Made by a program: the position numbers and the translations under genes
Shown: one piece after another, positions 28,301 through 42,993 of the stretch
Numbering within the stretch: the first letter of the stretch is position 1
Layout: every line of letters begins with the position of its first letter
Notes under the pieces: generated by a model
What the model saw: only the letters and a program-made list of their open reading frames with translations
The model's database searches: none
What the model was told of the DNA's origin: nothing
Origin: Niebla homalea
Lineage: Eukaryota; Ascomycota; Lecanoromycetes; Lecanorales; Ramalinaceae
Direction of reading: 5' to 3'
Assembly (NCBI GenBank): GCA_019925105.1
Contig: JAHGAU010000030.1
Span: 558,001 to 622,000 of the forward strand
DNA length: 64,000 nt

Positions 28301-31201
28301 TTTTTATATTTAAAAGTTTATTTAATTAGCCTTTTCGCCTTTATAATTACGGTTATATATTTTTTATTTTAATAAATTTTAGCTCTTTAAGAGGGTTTTA
28401 TTATTAAGATAGTTTTATCGATTATGTTATTTAATACCTTTATTATTCATTCTACGAAAAGGTCGATCCGGTCTTTATTATTTAATTAAAGGGGGTTTAT
28501 GAATTATATTATTATTTCCTTTATTTTTATATAAACCTTTATTTTCTTAACCGTCTTTTACGCCCTCTTTACCGGTGGTAATATAATCGTATTAACGGTT
28601 TAATCCAGGATTATTTATATTAATATATAATTTAAATTATATTTTAAGTCCTCTTATAATTTATATATTACGACCGTATTAATAACCCCTTCCGTATTAA
28701 AAACCAGATTAATTGTTATTTTAAATTTATAACTTTCTTACGTAATAATCTTTTATAATATTAATAATAAAAAATTAATTTAAACGGTAATTATTAATAA
28801 ATTATCCAATTTAAGGTAATTTATTATACGCTTTTCTTCGTTTTATATATAATAATATAGGTTAAAGTCTTTAAGTAATATATATTTATTTAAAATAATT
28901 AAAACCTTTTTAAATAACGGTATTATAAAAAAATTTTCTTTATTAATTAATAGTAAATTATATACATTATAAATATTAAAATCGCCCTTTAAGTCCTTTT
29001 CTTTTATAATATAGAGTATATAAAGGTTTTTATTATAATAAGTAATATCTTAATTATTTATATTAAGCCGTTTATTTATAAAGAAGTATATTCTGGTTAT
29101 CTTATCCCCCTTAAAGGTTAAATAAAACCTTTTTTTAAGTTAATAAATAAATATATATATAGGTTATACGGTAATTCCTATATTATTATAACGTTAACGT
29201 TTTTAACTTTTTTAAATTTAAATATTAATATTATAGCTTTAATTCTTTTATTATAAACGTTATATTATATTATTCTTAAAAACGTTAATATATTATATAT
29301 TAATTTCTATAAAAATACCCTTTTTTATATCCGTTTAAATTACGGACTTCTTATTAAAGTTAAGCGTTTTTTAACTTAATACCTTCCCGGCTATTATTAA
29401 AGACGTAAAACGGCCGGCCCTTAAAGTCGGGATTATAAGGAACTTTCTTTTTTTTATTATTATTTATTTTTTATTATTTAATTAATTAAGTTTACGTTTT
29501 AAAGCTACTTTTAATTAATTTATTAAATTAATCTTATATATATTATACCGTTGGATTTTCGCGGTTATCCGGGTTTCCTTACGTTTAATCTTTTTAACTT
29601 TTACTATATATTTAAAATCTTATATTAAATATTTCTCCCTATTATATATAATATATTTAAGTATACCCTTTATAAGCCTTTTAATTATTAACTTTATATA
29701 TTTATAAATATTATAGCCCTTAACGTAAACCGTATATTTTATAATATTAAAATACCTTATAATAATATATTTATAGCCTTAATACTTAAAATATTAATAA
29801 ATATTTACCGCTTTATCTTATAATTAAGTTATCTTAAGAAATTTTCCTTTAATAATCCCTTTATTTAAAACGTTATTATATATTTTTATTAACGTTATAC
29901 TTAATATAACGGTAAAGTATTTCTTTACGCGTTTTAAGGAATTAAGTCTTTTTATTACCGGTAAAAGCCTATAGTTAACGATTTTAAGTTTTAAATAAAG
30001 AACCATATTTTCCTTTTTTATATTCTTTAATATAACCTTTTTCTTAGCTTCCTTAAAACGTAATAAATATATTTTATTTATTATAATAATAAATAATTAC
30101 CTTAAAACCTTAATTAATTTATATTTTTTTTTATTAATTTAAGCCTTAAACCTCTTTAAGCTTTTTTTTTATTTTTAAAGATATTATATTAAAAAGGATA
30201 TCCCTACTTTATAACTTACATACCGTAATAATTTATTCTATTAATAATTCCGTTATTATTTTAAAAGCTTTTATTAATTATAACGGATTTATTTTTACCG
30301 CCGTATTCCTTTTTTTATTATTAAATAAACGGACCGTTATTATCTTCGTTTTCCTCGATATAATCACCTTCTCCTCCGTTATCCTTTTATTCTTTATTAC
30401 GGATACCCCTTTTATTACCCTTATTACTTAATTTTTTTTCATTTAAAAGGCCGCCGTTTTTATATTTTCGCTTTATATACTTAATTTTAAGCCGCCGTTT
30501 TTACCCTTTATTAACGCCCTTATTACTGCCCCTTAAAAGCCTTATAACCGCTCCGTTTTCCTTAGTTTTACCCCTATTTTCGTATAAAAGTCCCTTACGT
30601 TTTTTAACTTAATCTATAATATCGGTTAAGTCTTTAACGTAATATCCTTCCACTTTATTATAAAAAGTCTTTTTAAGGTTTTTACCGTTTCCTTTACCGC
30701 TTTTTTACCCTTATTTACCGGGCAATATACCGTCTCCGTTTTTTATTTTTAATCCCTTAAGGTTTTATCCTTTTTATTAACTTTATTTCCCTTTTATATA
30801 CCCTTAATAATATTTTTACCGCGGTCTTCCTGCCTTTTCCCCCCGTCCGTACCCCTTACCGTTAATATTATACCGGCCTTCTTACCCCCTTATTTACCTA
30901 TTACCTCCGTATTATTATTATACGTTTTATACGTTTTAATATACGTATTTTATTAACCTTAATTCCTTTATTTATTTTAAGTATTATCCGGCTTATTATT
31001 ATTATATTACCCGTATACGTTATCGCCGTTTCTATTAATATAGGCTATTTACCCGTTTACCATTTTATTCTTAACCATTACGTTATTTCTACTTATTATA
31101 CTTAATATATTTCTCTTATTATTACTAGAGCTATACGTATACGTATCGTTTTGGACCTCTGGGGTCCCTTTGTTCGTCGCCATTCTCCTCATACTTTTTT
31201 C
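25389..31201 (-). mobile_element. Full-length LINE (LINE G), RIP-inactivated, uninterrupted
   Basis: The cleanest complete copy: 5,813 bp with a 15-bp TSD ATAAGTTATTATTTT (25374-25388 and 31202-31216). The complementary strand reads a short leader of about 18 bp, ORF1 from 31183 (ATGGCGACGAACAAAGGG), endonuclease around 28.9-29.2 kb, RT (GIPQGSPISP-like near 27300-27360), the 3' end, then the TCAA tail at 25389. It carries the other 3' variant (ACGCGGCCTTTT) and 5' variant (TTTTGGACCTCTGG). The only longer open stretch (29824-30006) is a chance gap between stops in ORF1. Confidence 0.93.
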
Positions 31202-31559
31202 ATAAGTTATTATTTTAATAACGATAAATAAGCGTAAATTTAAGTTAATTATTAAATACCTTTTATAATTATCTTAAGTTATATAATAATAATTAAAGCG
31301 ATTTCCGTTAATATAATTACAAGCCGGTAAATTACGAAGAGTGGATTATATATATATATCGATTAAAATTTTATAATAACGGAGTTTTAAAACTTATAAT
31401 ATATTTAAAGAATTAAGATTTTTAATATAAGATTTATTATAAGGACGTTAAGGATATACTGGCTTAATAACTTGAGTTATAAAAAAGCCGGGTATAATTT
31501 AGTTAAGTAATATTAATCTTATATATTTATTTTTTTAAACTAAATATAAGATAATATAA

Positions 31560-32420
31560 TTTATATACGTATAAGTACGATGAAACACTAAAGTATCTTA
31601 ATAACGGAATTAATTAAGAATAATATCGGATCGCTATTTATTACGTAACGGCCAATATAAACTGGAGATCGGAAGCGGGGTATTAAGTTAAGAATCGGTA
31701 AGTATTATTATATAAATCTCGATTTTAATACGCTTAAATAAAGGTAATAATTAATTAAAATAAAGATAAGAAATTTAAATAATTTAAGATAGCTTTATAA
31801 GTTAAATAACATAAACGTTAAAGCGGAAAAAATATATCGGCGGGCGTCAAATAAATATTGAAAAAAAGACCCAGATTATATGTTTACCATTAATACCGTT
31901 AATAACTTAAGCAGTCTTTATAAGAATTAAAATAAGTATAACGAGGCGGAGAAAATATATCGGCGGGTATTAAATAAATACGAGAAAGCATAAACCCCAG
32001 ATTTTAAACTAATACGGTTAATAACTTAAACCTTCTTTACGCTAATTAAGGTAAGTAAGGTAAGGCGGAAAAAATATATCGGCAGGCGCTAATTAGAAAG
32101 GAGAAAATATAAGGCCTAGATTATATATCTACCCTCTTTATTATTTATAACTTAAGCAACCTTTACGCTAATTAAATTAAGTACAGCGAGACGGAGAAGC
32201 TATATCAGCGGGCGCTAAATAAATACGAGAAAATATAGGGTCCCGATTATCCCTTTATACTCCGTATTATTAATAATTTACGTTTATTTATTATTAATTG
32301 AAATAAGTATATAAATAAACGAGATATATTAACGGGCGATAGAATTTATTATATTAAATGATATCTATAATCGCTATCATTCATGAGAAAAGTTATCTTA
32401 AATAAATTTAAAATAAATAT
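31560..32420 (+). pseudogene. TPR-repeat gene relic (fungal NLR / kinesin-light-chain type), RIP-destroyed
   Basis: Between two divergently oriented LINEs, repeats of about 126 bp start at 31823, 31946, 32065, 32191 and about 32317. The frame from 31823 reads A-E-K-I-Y-R-R-A-S-N-K-Y-stop, then D-P-D-Y, T-V-N-N-L-S-S-L-Y and Y-N-E-A-E. This matches the fungal TPR unit AEKMYQRALxGYEKALGPDH ... TVNNLGxLYxxQGKYDEAE once CAA/CAG codons are seen as RIP-made TAA/TAG. Such arrays form the C-terminal ligand-sensing part of many NB-ARC or patatin NLR proteins. Unit spacings of 123, 119, 126 and 126 bp imply small indels. The effector and NB-ARC parts are not recognisable here, so the full architecture is unknown. 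Confidence 0.8.
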
Positions 32421-34546
32421 ATAGAAACGGAAGAACAACATAATAGGAGAATAAATAAATCTATTTAATTATATATCATAATAATTTCTAAGAAATATAA
32501 GAATAAATATGAAAATGAAGGGAGAAATGGCGATGAACAAAGGGACCCCAGAGGTCCAAAACAATATATATACGTATAACTTAAGCGATAACGAGGCCAA
32601 CGCCTTAATTAAGATAAATACAGGTAATATCATAATTAAGAATAAGGGAGGGTACGGATAAGTGATTTATATTAATAAAAGTAACGGGAAATTATACGAA
32701 TAACATAATAATAACGCGATAAACAACTATTAAATTAAATAAAAGAACTATAGTTAATAAAATATATATAAAAAACCGCGTAGAACACATAAAAAAATAA
32801 TAAGTAAAAAGAGCATTAAGGAAATCGGGGCGGCAATAATAATAAAAAAAGGAAGGGCGATAAGTATACGTAAAGTAAATACGATATTAACAATATTAAG
32901 GGTATATAAAGGGAAGGTCAAAATAATAAAGTTAATAAATTTATAAATAATTAAAAATAAAGAACAAGAAAAATAATACGTTAAATATATAAAAGAATTA
33001 AAATAAGAAAAGAGGTAATAAGGGCTTTAAACGGGTTATTAACGATAAAATAGACGGTTATTATGTTAAAAATTCAATTGATACTGTAAAATTACGGGGA
33101 ATAAGAGATTTCTATAAAAAAACAGGGGCGGGATTAAAGGAATAAAGGTAATTTAAGGGAGCTTAAGAAATAACGGTAAAAATATCGGTAAAATATAAAA
33201 GTAAAAATTAAAAGGTAAACGTATAAAAAGAAGGGACGTTAATAAAAGCTTTTTAAATAAAAGAAACTTAAGTCGCGAGGGCTATAAAAAAAGTATATAA
33301 TAATTTAAAAAAAGATAATACGGGTTAAAAAGAAAATAACGTCGTTAAAAAAAGCGAGGACGGTAACGGTCCGTTTATTAATTAAAGAAAAAAGGAATAC
33401 CGTTATAAAGGTAAATCCTTTATAACTTATAAAGACATTTAAAGTAATAAAAAAGTTATTAATAAAGTAAATTATTATTACACGTAAATTATAAAACGGA
33501 AATATCCTCCTTAATATAGTACGCTTAAAGGTAAAAAAAGCTTAAAGAAGTTAAAAATATAAACTAATAAAAACAAAATTTAAAATAAGAAAAATATTAA
33601 AACAATTATTTATTATTATAATATATAAAATGTTTTTAACATACCTTATAAAAATAAAAAGTGAATTTATTTTAAAATATATAAAAAAGGAAAGTATAGT
33701 TTTTTATTTTAAACTAAAAATTATTAAGTATAAGCTCCCCTTAATAATAATAACGCCGGATATCTTAAAATAAAATAAAAAGGTACTTTACGGTTATATT
33801 AAACGTAATATTAATAAAAATATATAATAATATTTTAAATAAAGGGATTATTAAGGGTAAGTCCTTTAAATTCATTTGATTATAAGATAAAACGGTAAAT
33901 ATTTATTAGTATTTTAAATATTAAAGATATAAATATATTATTATAAAATACCTTAACGGTATAAAGTACGTAATATATATTAAAAGCTATAATACGTATA
34001 AATAAGTAAACTTCATAAATAAAAGTCTTATAAAAAACGTATATAAATATATAGCGTACGGAAAGAATAAGTACTTAAGGTAAAACTTATAATATTTAAT
34101 AAAAATTGAAAAAAAAAATTTTCTTAAGAAATTAAAATAACCGTTAAAATTTAGCATTATAATACGTATAAAGTTAAGTTAATAAGTTAATGAAAAATAA
34201 TCTAAAAATAAAAATAAAATTAATTAAATAAAGTCAAATAAAAGATTATAATAAATAACGAAAAAAAAAGAAACTTATTATAATATTAATCTTTAAGTCT
34301 AATTGCCTTAAAGTAATAATATTAATTATAAAGAAACCAGAATAAATAATATTTAACTTTAATAAAGGACTAATAACTTAAATAAAAGTTAATAAAGAAA
34401 CCTTAACGGAAATTAATATAAATATATTAATACTTTTAAGAACAATATAATATAACGTATAAGATAAAGCGATTGAAATAATATTATCAATATTTAAATT
34501 TTAAGAAGTAAAAAACTTTAATATTATAATATTAAGTAAAAAATTT

Positions 34547-34845
34547 GATTAATTGATTGATTGGTTTATACTACGGATTTACCTAAGTTAATTCCGGCGT
34601 TCCTTAATACTCGGCTATTTAACCTTATTAATAACCGTAAAAAAACCCGATATTTATAATGTTAAGAATAAAAACCGGTATTTACCCAACTTTTACTTAT
34701 GTCTTAAAGGTTAAGAGCATTTACGGCCGTTTAAAGAGTAAGAATCTATTTATATGCCTTTTCCAAGAAAACCTATAATACCACGACCGAATCCACTTAA
34801 GGGTTACCCCTGGACCTATTGCTCTTCCGTTACCCCACGGGTTTA
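34547..34845 (-). mobile_element. Short LINE 3'-end fragment inserted in LINE K
   Basis: A 299-bp minus-strand insert with a 14-bp TSD TAAGTAAAAAATTT (34533-34546 and 34846-34859). It contains only the LINE 3' end (tail GATTAATTGATTGATTGG, then GGCGTTCCTTAATACTCGG). The half far from the tail (about 34760-34845) keeps CA/TG-containing, GC-richer sequence, whereas the tail-proximal half looks mutated. It is a second example of an extremely truncated copy partly spared by RIP. Confidence 0.9.
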
Positions 34846-35386
34846 TAAGTAAAAAATTTTATTTAAGTTATTTAAAAAGTATATATATAGATTATAAAAA
34901 TCTTTACTTAATATTTAAGGAAAACAAGATAATTTAAATATACTTTTTAATAAATAAAAGGCTAAATATAAACAATTAAAATTTTGTTTATTATAATAAG
35001 AACTTATATACGTTCCGGATTACGTAAAAAAGGGATACGGAAGGTAATAATATATATAAACCGTTATTAGTTAATAAAATAAAACTTTTAACGATATTAT
35101 TACTTTAAAATTTTATATTTTTATTCAATAAATTTATTATATTAAGAAACTTTAACTTTTATTATAATATGTAAAATAAGGAAAGTTATATAATTAATTA
35201 TATTAAATTAAAGGTTTTATTAATAACCGTTATAATATCTAATATTTTAAAATATTATAATATAAAGAGATTAAACATTTAAAATAATTATCGATTTAAC
35301 GTTTAATACGGAAAGGGTTATTAACGTAATAACGGTATATAAACCTTAAGAAAACTTAAAATATAACTTAAACTATATATTAATAT

Positions 35387-38300
35387 TGATTGATTGATTG
35401 ATTTATATTACGGATCTAGCTAAGTTAATTCCGGCGTTCCTTAATACTCGGCTATTTGGCCTTATTAATAATCGTAAAAAACCCGATATCCATAACGTTA
35501 GGAATAAAAACCGGTATTTACCTAGCTTTTATTTACGTCTTAAGGGCTAAAAGCATTTACGGCCGTTTAAAAAGTAAGAATCTATTTATACGCCTTTTTT
35601 AAGAAAACTTATAATATTACGATTAAATTTACTTAAGGGTTATTTTTAAATTTATTGCTTTTTTATTATTTTACGGGTTTATTTAATACTAAAATTTCAG
35701 AATTCCGATTATATTATTAAATATCCTTACCGATACGTATATTATTATTACTTTATTTATATAACTTTATTAACCGATATAATATCACCTTTTACGCCGC
35801 CCCGGTATTTATAGCCTTTTTAACCCCTTATTAAGTATAGTTTTCCCGCCGTTACTTTTTACTTTTAAGTCGGCGGCGAAATTTCTTAGTTAAATTTTTA
35901 ATTATTTCCTTTATTTCCTTAATTAAATTGAACTATAATAATAAGCCCGTAATTATTATGAATTTAACGGCCGCTTTAATACTTTTTTTATTAATAAGTA
36001 TTTAACGATAATCATTAATCCTTATTTTTTTAATTAATCCCGGTTTAAGCTCCTTAAATAGTAAATAAAAGATTAATACGTATATAGCGTTTTATTTTTA
36101 TTATTTATATTTATAATTAACGTTAATCCGGTTATTAACGTATATAATAAAAAGGAAATAAATTAAGCCGTTTTTATTTATCCGGAGTTAAATTATTAAC
36201 GTATTATCGCCTTTCCTTATAATCCTATAATGCCGGAAATACTTATTAATAATTTTATCGCTATTTAACGCCGGGTACCATCGCCCTTAAGGGATCGATT
36301 CTTTATATTTACGTTAATGTTTTATTTATTTCTTTATAATCTATAAGGTAATTACCGTTAATTTTACTTTCGCGGTTTTCTTTTTTTCCGCCGTTCTTAC
36401 TTTAAATAAGAATTCGTATATTCTTATATTAACTTTTTAAACATAAGCTAGGTCGACCTTTTTTTTAGTTTACTTTAATTTGACTTCCGTGGGGGTAAAT
36501 ACCGTTTCTTTACGCTTTCTTATTTAAGGCCTTTTATAATTTTAATAAATACGTTTATTTTTTATTAACGTAATTAAGTTCGTATCCCTTTTAAGCCTTA
36601 TTTAAATAACTATTTAATTTAAGGTTAATTTTATTAATAATATAAAAACTTCGGATTCTAATACCGGGACGGAAGTCACTTTATATACTTTACTTATTAT
36701 TTTTAAATATTAATTTTAAACCTTTTATAATTACCGGACGGGCTCTTTCTTATATTTAAGCGTATTTTTAGATACGTATTAAATAGTTATTACGTACGTT
36801 ATTATAAGTTTTATAACCGTTTAATAAACAGTTTTAGCCTTCTATAAGGTAGCTTTTTACGTTAACGCCGTAAAGTAAATAAGGCTTTTTTCTTATAAAA
36901 TTATCTTTTTCTAAACCTTTTTTATATAGTTTTTTTAGTTTAATTTCTTATTAACCTATAAGTTAAGTACTTTAATATTAACTTCCGGTTTTACCGTTAT
37001 ATTACTTAAGTTTACTATAGTTATTATATCGTATAGTTTCGGGCTCCTTATTATATAAATAAACTTATACTTATATAAGGCGAATTAAGCCTTATATATC
37101 TTTACTTATTATAAATAGACTTTATAAGCTTATTTTAGCTTTAAATAGTTTATATAAATAAACGTATTATAAGTTAAGAAATAAATATTATTAATAAAGC
37201 CTTTTACTTAAACCTTTTATTTTAACTTTATTAAGTCTTTAATAAATAAACCGTTAAAGAATAAAAATAAAACTAAGGAAATAAATAACCTTTAGGGAAT
37301 CCTTATTATTATAAGCTTTATTATATTTATTTTTTATTCTAGGTTAATTAACGTCGCTTAATCACTTAAGAAACTCTTTATTTAATTTATAAAAAAAGGT
37401 AAAACCCCCTTTTTCCGTAAATTATATAGTAACCTTTAATAGTTTATTTTATTAAACGCCCTTATAATATTTAAAGAAAAAAGACTTATAACGTATTTCT
37501 TTTTATAACTTTATATTATATATACGTTATTAATTAAGCCTTTAAGAGCCGTTTCCGTTAACCGTCCTTTTCTTATTTTTATTTATTAGTCGGGGAGTAA
37601 CTTATACTTTTTTACGTAATTACTTAAGATCTTTACGATTACCGTTTTTAAAGTTTTCCTTAACGTATAAAGGAATATTATAGGTCTATATAACTTTACT
37701 TTTAAGTAATTTAACTTAACCGGCTTCTTAAGGATAATCGTTTTAATTTCCTTAAATCTATAAAAGTAATATCTTATATTAAAATAAGCTTAAAATAAGT
37801 AAATAAAGATTTTTTAAATAATAACGTTATTATAAATAGGAACTTATTTAATATACCGTTAAATCCGGGGCCTTATTTTTCTTCGGCTTATTAATCGTTT
37901 TAATTATTATTTTTTAAGTTATTATTTTATTTATTATTATTAATTTAAAATATACCGTATTATCGATATTTATTAGGTTAATTTCCGGTAACGGGGGAAA
38001 GAATGCCCTTTAAGAGCCTTAATTTTACCGTTAAAGGTATTTATTACCGTACCGTCTGGTTTTTTTAAGGGTAAAAATTTGGGGATAAGTTTAAGTTTTT
38101 TACTTTATTCTTTATTGTATTTTATTAACTTTTAAATATTATAAAAGGAAACCATTAAGTTATATATTATAATCCGGAAGTATATTTATTTAACCTTCCG
38201 GATAATTCTTTTTTTTTCCTTTTACGTTTTTTTTAACCGTTAAAGTATCTTTTGGTTTTTATATTTAATAATTTACTTTATAAACGCTTTTACCTTTATA

Positions 38301-41189
38301 ATCGCCTTTATATATTCCTTATTTTAATAAGTTTTAATTCTTTAAAATGGCTTTATTATTAAGATTATAACGTTAATTACTTTATTTAAAACCTTTATTA
38401 TCCGCTTTATAAAACGGTTAATTTATTTCTTATTATCGAGCCGGGGACGCTCCGCTAATTAGGATATTATTTTTATTACCTTCATTAATATCTCGGTTTC
38501 CTTAACCGTTTTTTACGTTTATTTAAACGGTAAAAACGGAGTTATATTAATAGATTAATCTAGGATCATTTATATCGGGACGTAATCTGAACCGTATTTT
38601 AGGTCCTTTTGGGGTTTATATATTATAATTAAGTTAATAATATTTTCCGAGTTAAATATTAAGTCAATTATAATCTTAAGTTTACGGTTTTCTTATATAA
38701 TAATCCCTTTTAGTATTAATAACGTAAAGTTAAATTATATAATAATTATTAATAGCTCCTTAAATTCAGTATAATTAATCGTACGACCGTCTTTATTTTA
38801 TTAAATGTAATAAAGATTAAAGTCTTTTATTAAGAAATACTTATTAAGTATAACTATAATATCCTTAAGTAATAAGATTATAAAGGGTCCCTTCTTATTA
38901 ACCGGTAACGGATTATATATATTATAAATATTTAAAATACCCTTAATATCCTTCTCTTATATAATCCGGAATATATATAGGTTCCCTTTATAATAAATAA
39001 CGTCCTAATTATTTATATTTAGCCTTTTATTAATAAAGAAGTATATTTACGTCGTTTTATTACCCTTAAAAATTAAGTAAAAACCATCTCCCGGGTTAAT
39101 TAAAGAGTAAATATATAGATTATATAATAACTTTTATATCACTATAATATTAATATTCTTTATTTCCTTAAATTTAAATATCGGTATTATAGCTTTAATT
39201 ACTTCTTTACGTACGTTATATTATATTACTTTTAAAAGCGTAAATATATTAAATATTAACGTTTATTAGGTTTTTTTTATTAACTTTTATTCATATAAAC
39301 GGTTTCTTTTTAAGGTTAAACGTTATTTATCCTAGTTTTTTTATTATAATAATAATCCCGGTCAAGCGGCCGGCCTTAAAAGTTAATATCGCTATAAATT
39401 TCCTTTTTTTTTTATATTATTAATTACTACGCTTTACCCTTCCCCGTTTAATAAGCTTTATTCGTACTTTAAGACCGTTTTTAATTGCTTTACCGGTTTA
39501 AATTTATATAAATTATAGCGTTAAACCTTAATCGTTATTTTAATTTCCTTATATTAAGTTTCCTTCGCTCTTATTATATACCGTAAATTTTACGTTAAGT
39601 AATTATTATTATCGTATGCCGCGTATTTTAACGTATTCTTCATTAAGCCCTTTATTATTAAGTTAACGTATTTATATATATTATACCTTTTAATATATAT
39701 TATATACTTTATATTATTAAGGTATTTCGTAATAATATATCCGTACCTTTAATATTTAAAGTATTAATAGATATCCGCTGCCTGGTTTTAAGGTTTTATT
39801 AATTTAAGGGATTTATCCTTTATTATCCTTTTATTAAAAATATTATTATATATCCTTATTAACGTTACGTTTAAAATAACCGTAAAGTATCTTTTTATAT
39901 AACTGAAAGCATTTAACCTTTTTATTATAACAAGGAGGCTATAATTAACGATCTTTAGCCTAAAGTAGAAAATTATATTCTCCTTTTCTATCCGTTTTAA
40001 AGTAACTTCCCCTTCCTCCCCCGTAAATCTTATTAAATATATCCCGTTTACCGCGATAATAAAAGATTACTTTAATACTTTTATCGTTTTATACCTTTTT
40101 TTACCGGTTTATCCCTTTAACTTCTTTAACCTTTTTTTCACCTTTAATAAAATTATATTAAGGAAGATATCCCTACTTTATAGTTTATATATTGTAATAA
40201 TCTATTTTATTAATAGCTCTCCCGTTATTTTAAACGTTTTTATTAATTATAACGGATTTATTTTTACCGTTATATTCTTTTTCTCTTTACCCGATAATTA
40301 TATAATTATTATCCTTGTTTTCTTTAATGCCATTATTTTCTTTTTTACCCTTATTTCCTTTATTATTAACGCCGGCGTTACTTTTATAGTTTTTATTATT
40401 TAACTTATCCCCGCTCTCTTCCTTAAAGCTTCCCTTATCGTTTTTTTACTTCGTATATATCCTTTTTATCTCTTTTTATTTCCGTCCGTTAACGTTTTTA
40501 TTACCGCCTTTTAAACTCTACGTAACCTTTTTAATTCCTTTAAATTTCTCCCCGTTTTTACGTAAAAGTCTTTTACCCTCCGTAACCCGATTTATAGTAT
40601 CGGTTAGGTCTTTAACGTAATATCCTTCTATATAATTATAAAGAGACCTTTTAATATCTTTACTGTTTCCTCCTTTTTTACTTCTCCCTTATATATTTAA
40701 TAGCTATTTCTTTTTATAACTTATTCCTGTTTACCTGATATTTCCCTATTTTTATTTAGTTTTTTCTTAATTTATATATACTTAATAAGGCCTTTTATAC
40801 CTCCGCTTACCCTTTATCCGTCCCCGCGTACCGTCCTTATCCCCTCCGCCCTTTATTTATTACCCCTTATAATAATATTTTTACGCGTTATATACGTCTT
40901 TTTACGCGTATCTTATTAATTATAAATTCCCTATTCGATTTAAGGCCATTTTATCTCGTATTTATCGCGTTGTTTATACGATTTATCACCGTTCCTATTA
41001 ACCTGGGCCGCTTACCCTTCCTCCCCTTCTACCCTTATTATTATTCCGCTTCCGTTTATCGCATTTAAGGTACTATCCTTACTATCACTTAAGCTATATA
41101 CGCGTATATCGTTTCTGACCTCTGGGGTCCCGTTGTTCGTCGCCATCTCTCTCAAGTAAATTAATATAATATCGTAATTATAATAAGTC
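35387..41189 (-). mobile_element. Full-length LINE (LINE H) inserted in LINE K
   Basis: A 5,803-bp copy with a 12-bp TSD ATATATTAATAT (35375-35386 and 41190-41201). Complementary strand: leader of about 43 bp, ORF1 from 41146, endonuclease near 38.9-39.2 kb, RT with the GIPQGSPISP-like motif near 37250-37325 (G-I-P-stop-R-L-F-I-S-L-V-L-F-L-F-F), and the 3' end with the ACTCGGCTATTTGG variant. Both ends belong to the same subfamily as LINE D. It splits LINE K's endonuclease just before the SDHIPI-like motif. Confidence 0.93.
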
Positions 41190-42584
41190 ATATATTAATA
41201 TAAATAATTCTAAATTAATTAATTAACGTAATAATATTAATATTACTAAGGAATAAATTAACTTTTTTTATAAAGTAAATAATAAAAACGTTAAACGAAA
41301 TAATTAACGTAATAATCTGAATAATACAATTGTCTTAAACGTTAAAATGTACTAAAATAAAGATTATATAATAATAATCATAAAAATAAAAACGTTAATG
41401 AAATAAACTATTAAATATAAAAATTAAAAAATATTTATATAATTAAAAAAAACTTAAAAGGAAAAAAAAAAGGATTATTAGAAAAATTAAATAAATATAT
41501 TTCAAATCGGTAATTTGTAACTTAAATTTTTTTTCATAATAATTAAAAATTAATAAAAAATCCTAAAAAATAAAAAAATAACTTAAATTTATCTTTAGAT
41601 TCCCGCCCCTTAAAAAACTTAATAATATAGTAATTAATACCTTTAACGGTAAAATCAAGGCTCTTAAAGGAGTATTTTTCCACCCTCCGCCGGACGTTAA
41701 TTTATTTAATATTAAGGATATTATCTACTTAAACCCAATAACAATAAATAAAATTATAACTTAAGAAATAATAATTAAGGTTATTAATAAATTAGAAAAA
41801 AAGTAATTTTAAACTTAACGGGATTTTAAATAAATTCTTATTTATAATAACGATATTATTTAAGGTAGTTTTTATTTATTTATGTTAAGTTTATTTCGAT
41901 ATTAATTATTACCTTTATAAGTTTAAAAAAGTTGAAATAATAATCCTTAAGAAATTAATTAAATTAAATTATTTAAAAATAAAAACTTATAAATTAATTA
42001 CGTTCTTTTATTTATTAAGGAAAACCCTTAAAATAATAATTCTAAAGATCCTTACTAATTATATAGAAAATTAGAAGCTTTTTCCCGATTAATAAATAAA
42101 TATAAGGAAAGAGTAATTAATAAAAACGGCCCTTAAAAATTTAATAATTATATATATACGGTATAAAACTATAAAAAGAAATACGTTATAAACCTCCTTT
42201 CCTTATATATTACGGGAGCCTTTAATAAAATAAGTTATTAAAGATTTTTATATTAATTATAAAAAAAGGGGATATTACCCTTCCCTATAAAATGAATTAA
42301 AAGCTTTTTAAATAATTAAATAATATTAATTAACTTAAGATTAAAAATAAGCCCGATAAAGCCTAATATAATTAAGATTCTTTAAGGGTTTACTCCCTCA
42401 ACCGGGACGGTATAGGATCGGATTTCATTACGGTCTTCCTATACCGGCCGGTACGGTATAAGGGTATATCCCGTTTCCGTACCGTCCCTATACCGCCGGT
42501 ATAGGACCGGGAAATGCCAAGATACCGGTGTGGCGGGGGTATGGCTGGGGGGTATAGCCAAAAGGGGTAATCTAAGGGTGGATA

Positions 42585-42881
42585 CGGATCGTGGCACTAA
42601 AAGTCCTGGAGTACGTTAAAATCTTGAATTATCATTATTTATTCTCAGCTATAATCTAAGGCTATTAAATAAAATATAATAAGCTTAAAGCTTTACTCCC
42701 TGGAGGACCAATTTCGAAGCGCCGTTTAAGCTATTATACTCCAGTGGCTATAGGGACTTTTATAAAGAGTACTTACTGGGGAATTAATTATAATATCGTA
42801 AATTCCATTAAATACATTATTAAGCAAAATATAGAGAATTCAGATTTTAGCGTACTCCAGGACTTTTAGTGCCACGATCCG
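42585..42881. mobile_element. 297-bp TA-flanked MITE nested in the hAT-like element
   Basis: Terminal inverted repeats of about 40 bp with one mismatch (left from CGGATCGTGGCACTAAAAGT, right its complement), flanked by TA on both sides (42583-42584, 42882-42883), as in Tc1/mariner-type MITEs. Removing it and one TA joins GGGTGGA-TA-AGCA, which then pairs perfectly with TGCTTATCCACCC at 42980-42993. So it inserted into one arm of a pre-existing hairpin, confirming the TA duplication. No ORF. Confidence 0.9.
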
Positions 42882-42993
42882 TAAGCACAAAGATTGACAC
42901 AAATATTTTTGGTGGTTATAGATAACCGGACTATAGTTAATCCGGTTATCGACAAACCACCAAAAAATATTTGTGTTTTATGCTTATCCACCC
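42882..42993. repeat. Hairpin core of the hAT-like element
   Basis: ACACAAATATTTTTGGTGGTT (42897 on) pairs with AACCACCAAAAAATATTTGTGT (to 42976). Inside it GATAACCGGA pairs with TCCGGTTATC around a short loop. The outer arm TAAGCA/TGCTTA extends further and, before the MITE insertion, continued as GGGTGGATAAGCA/TGCTTATCCACCC. A long imperfect hairpin like this could give small-RNA or structural effects, or be a palindromic remnant of an earlier inserted element. Confidence 0.8.
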
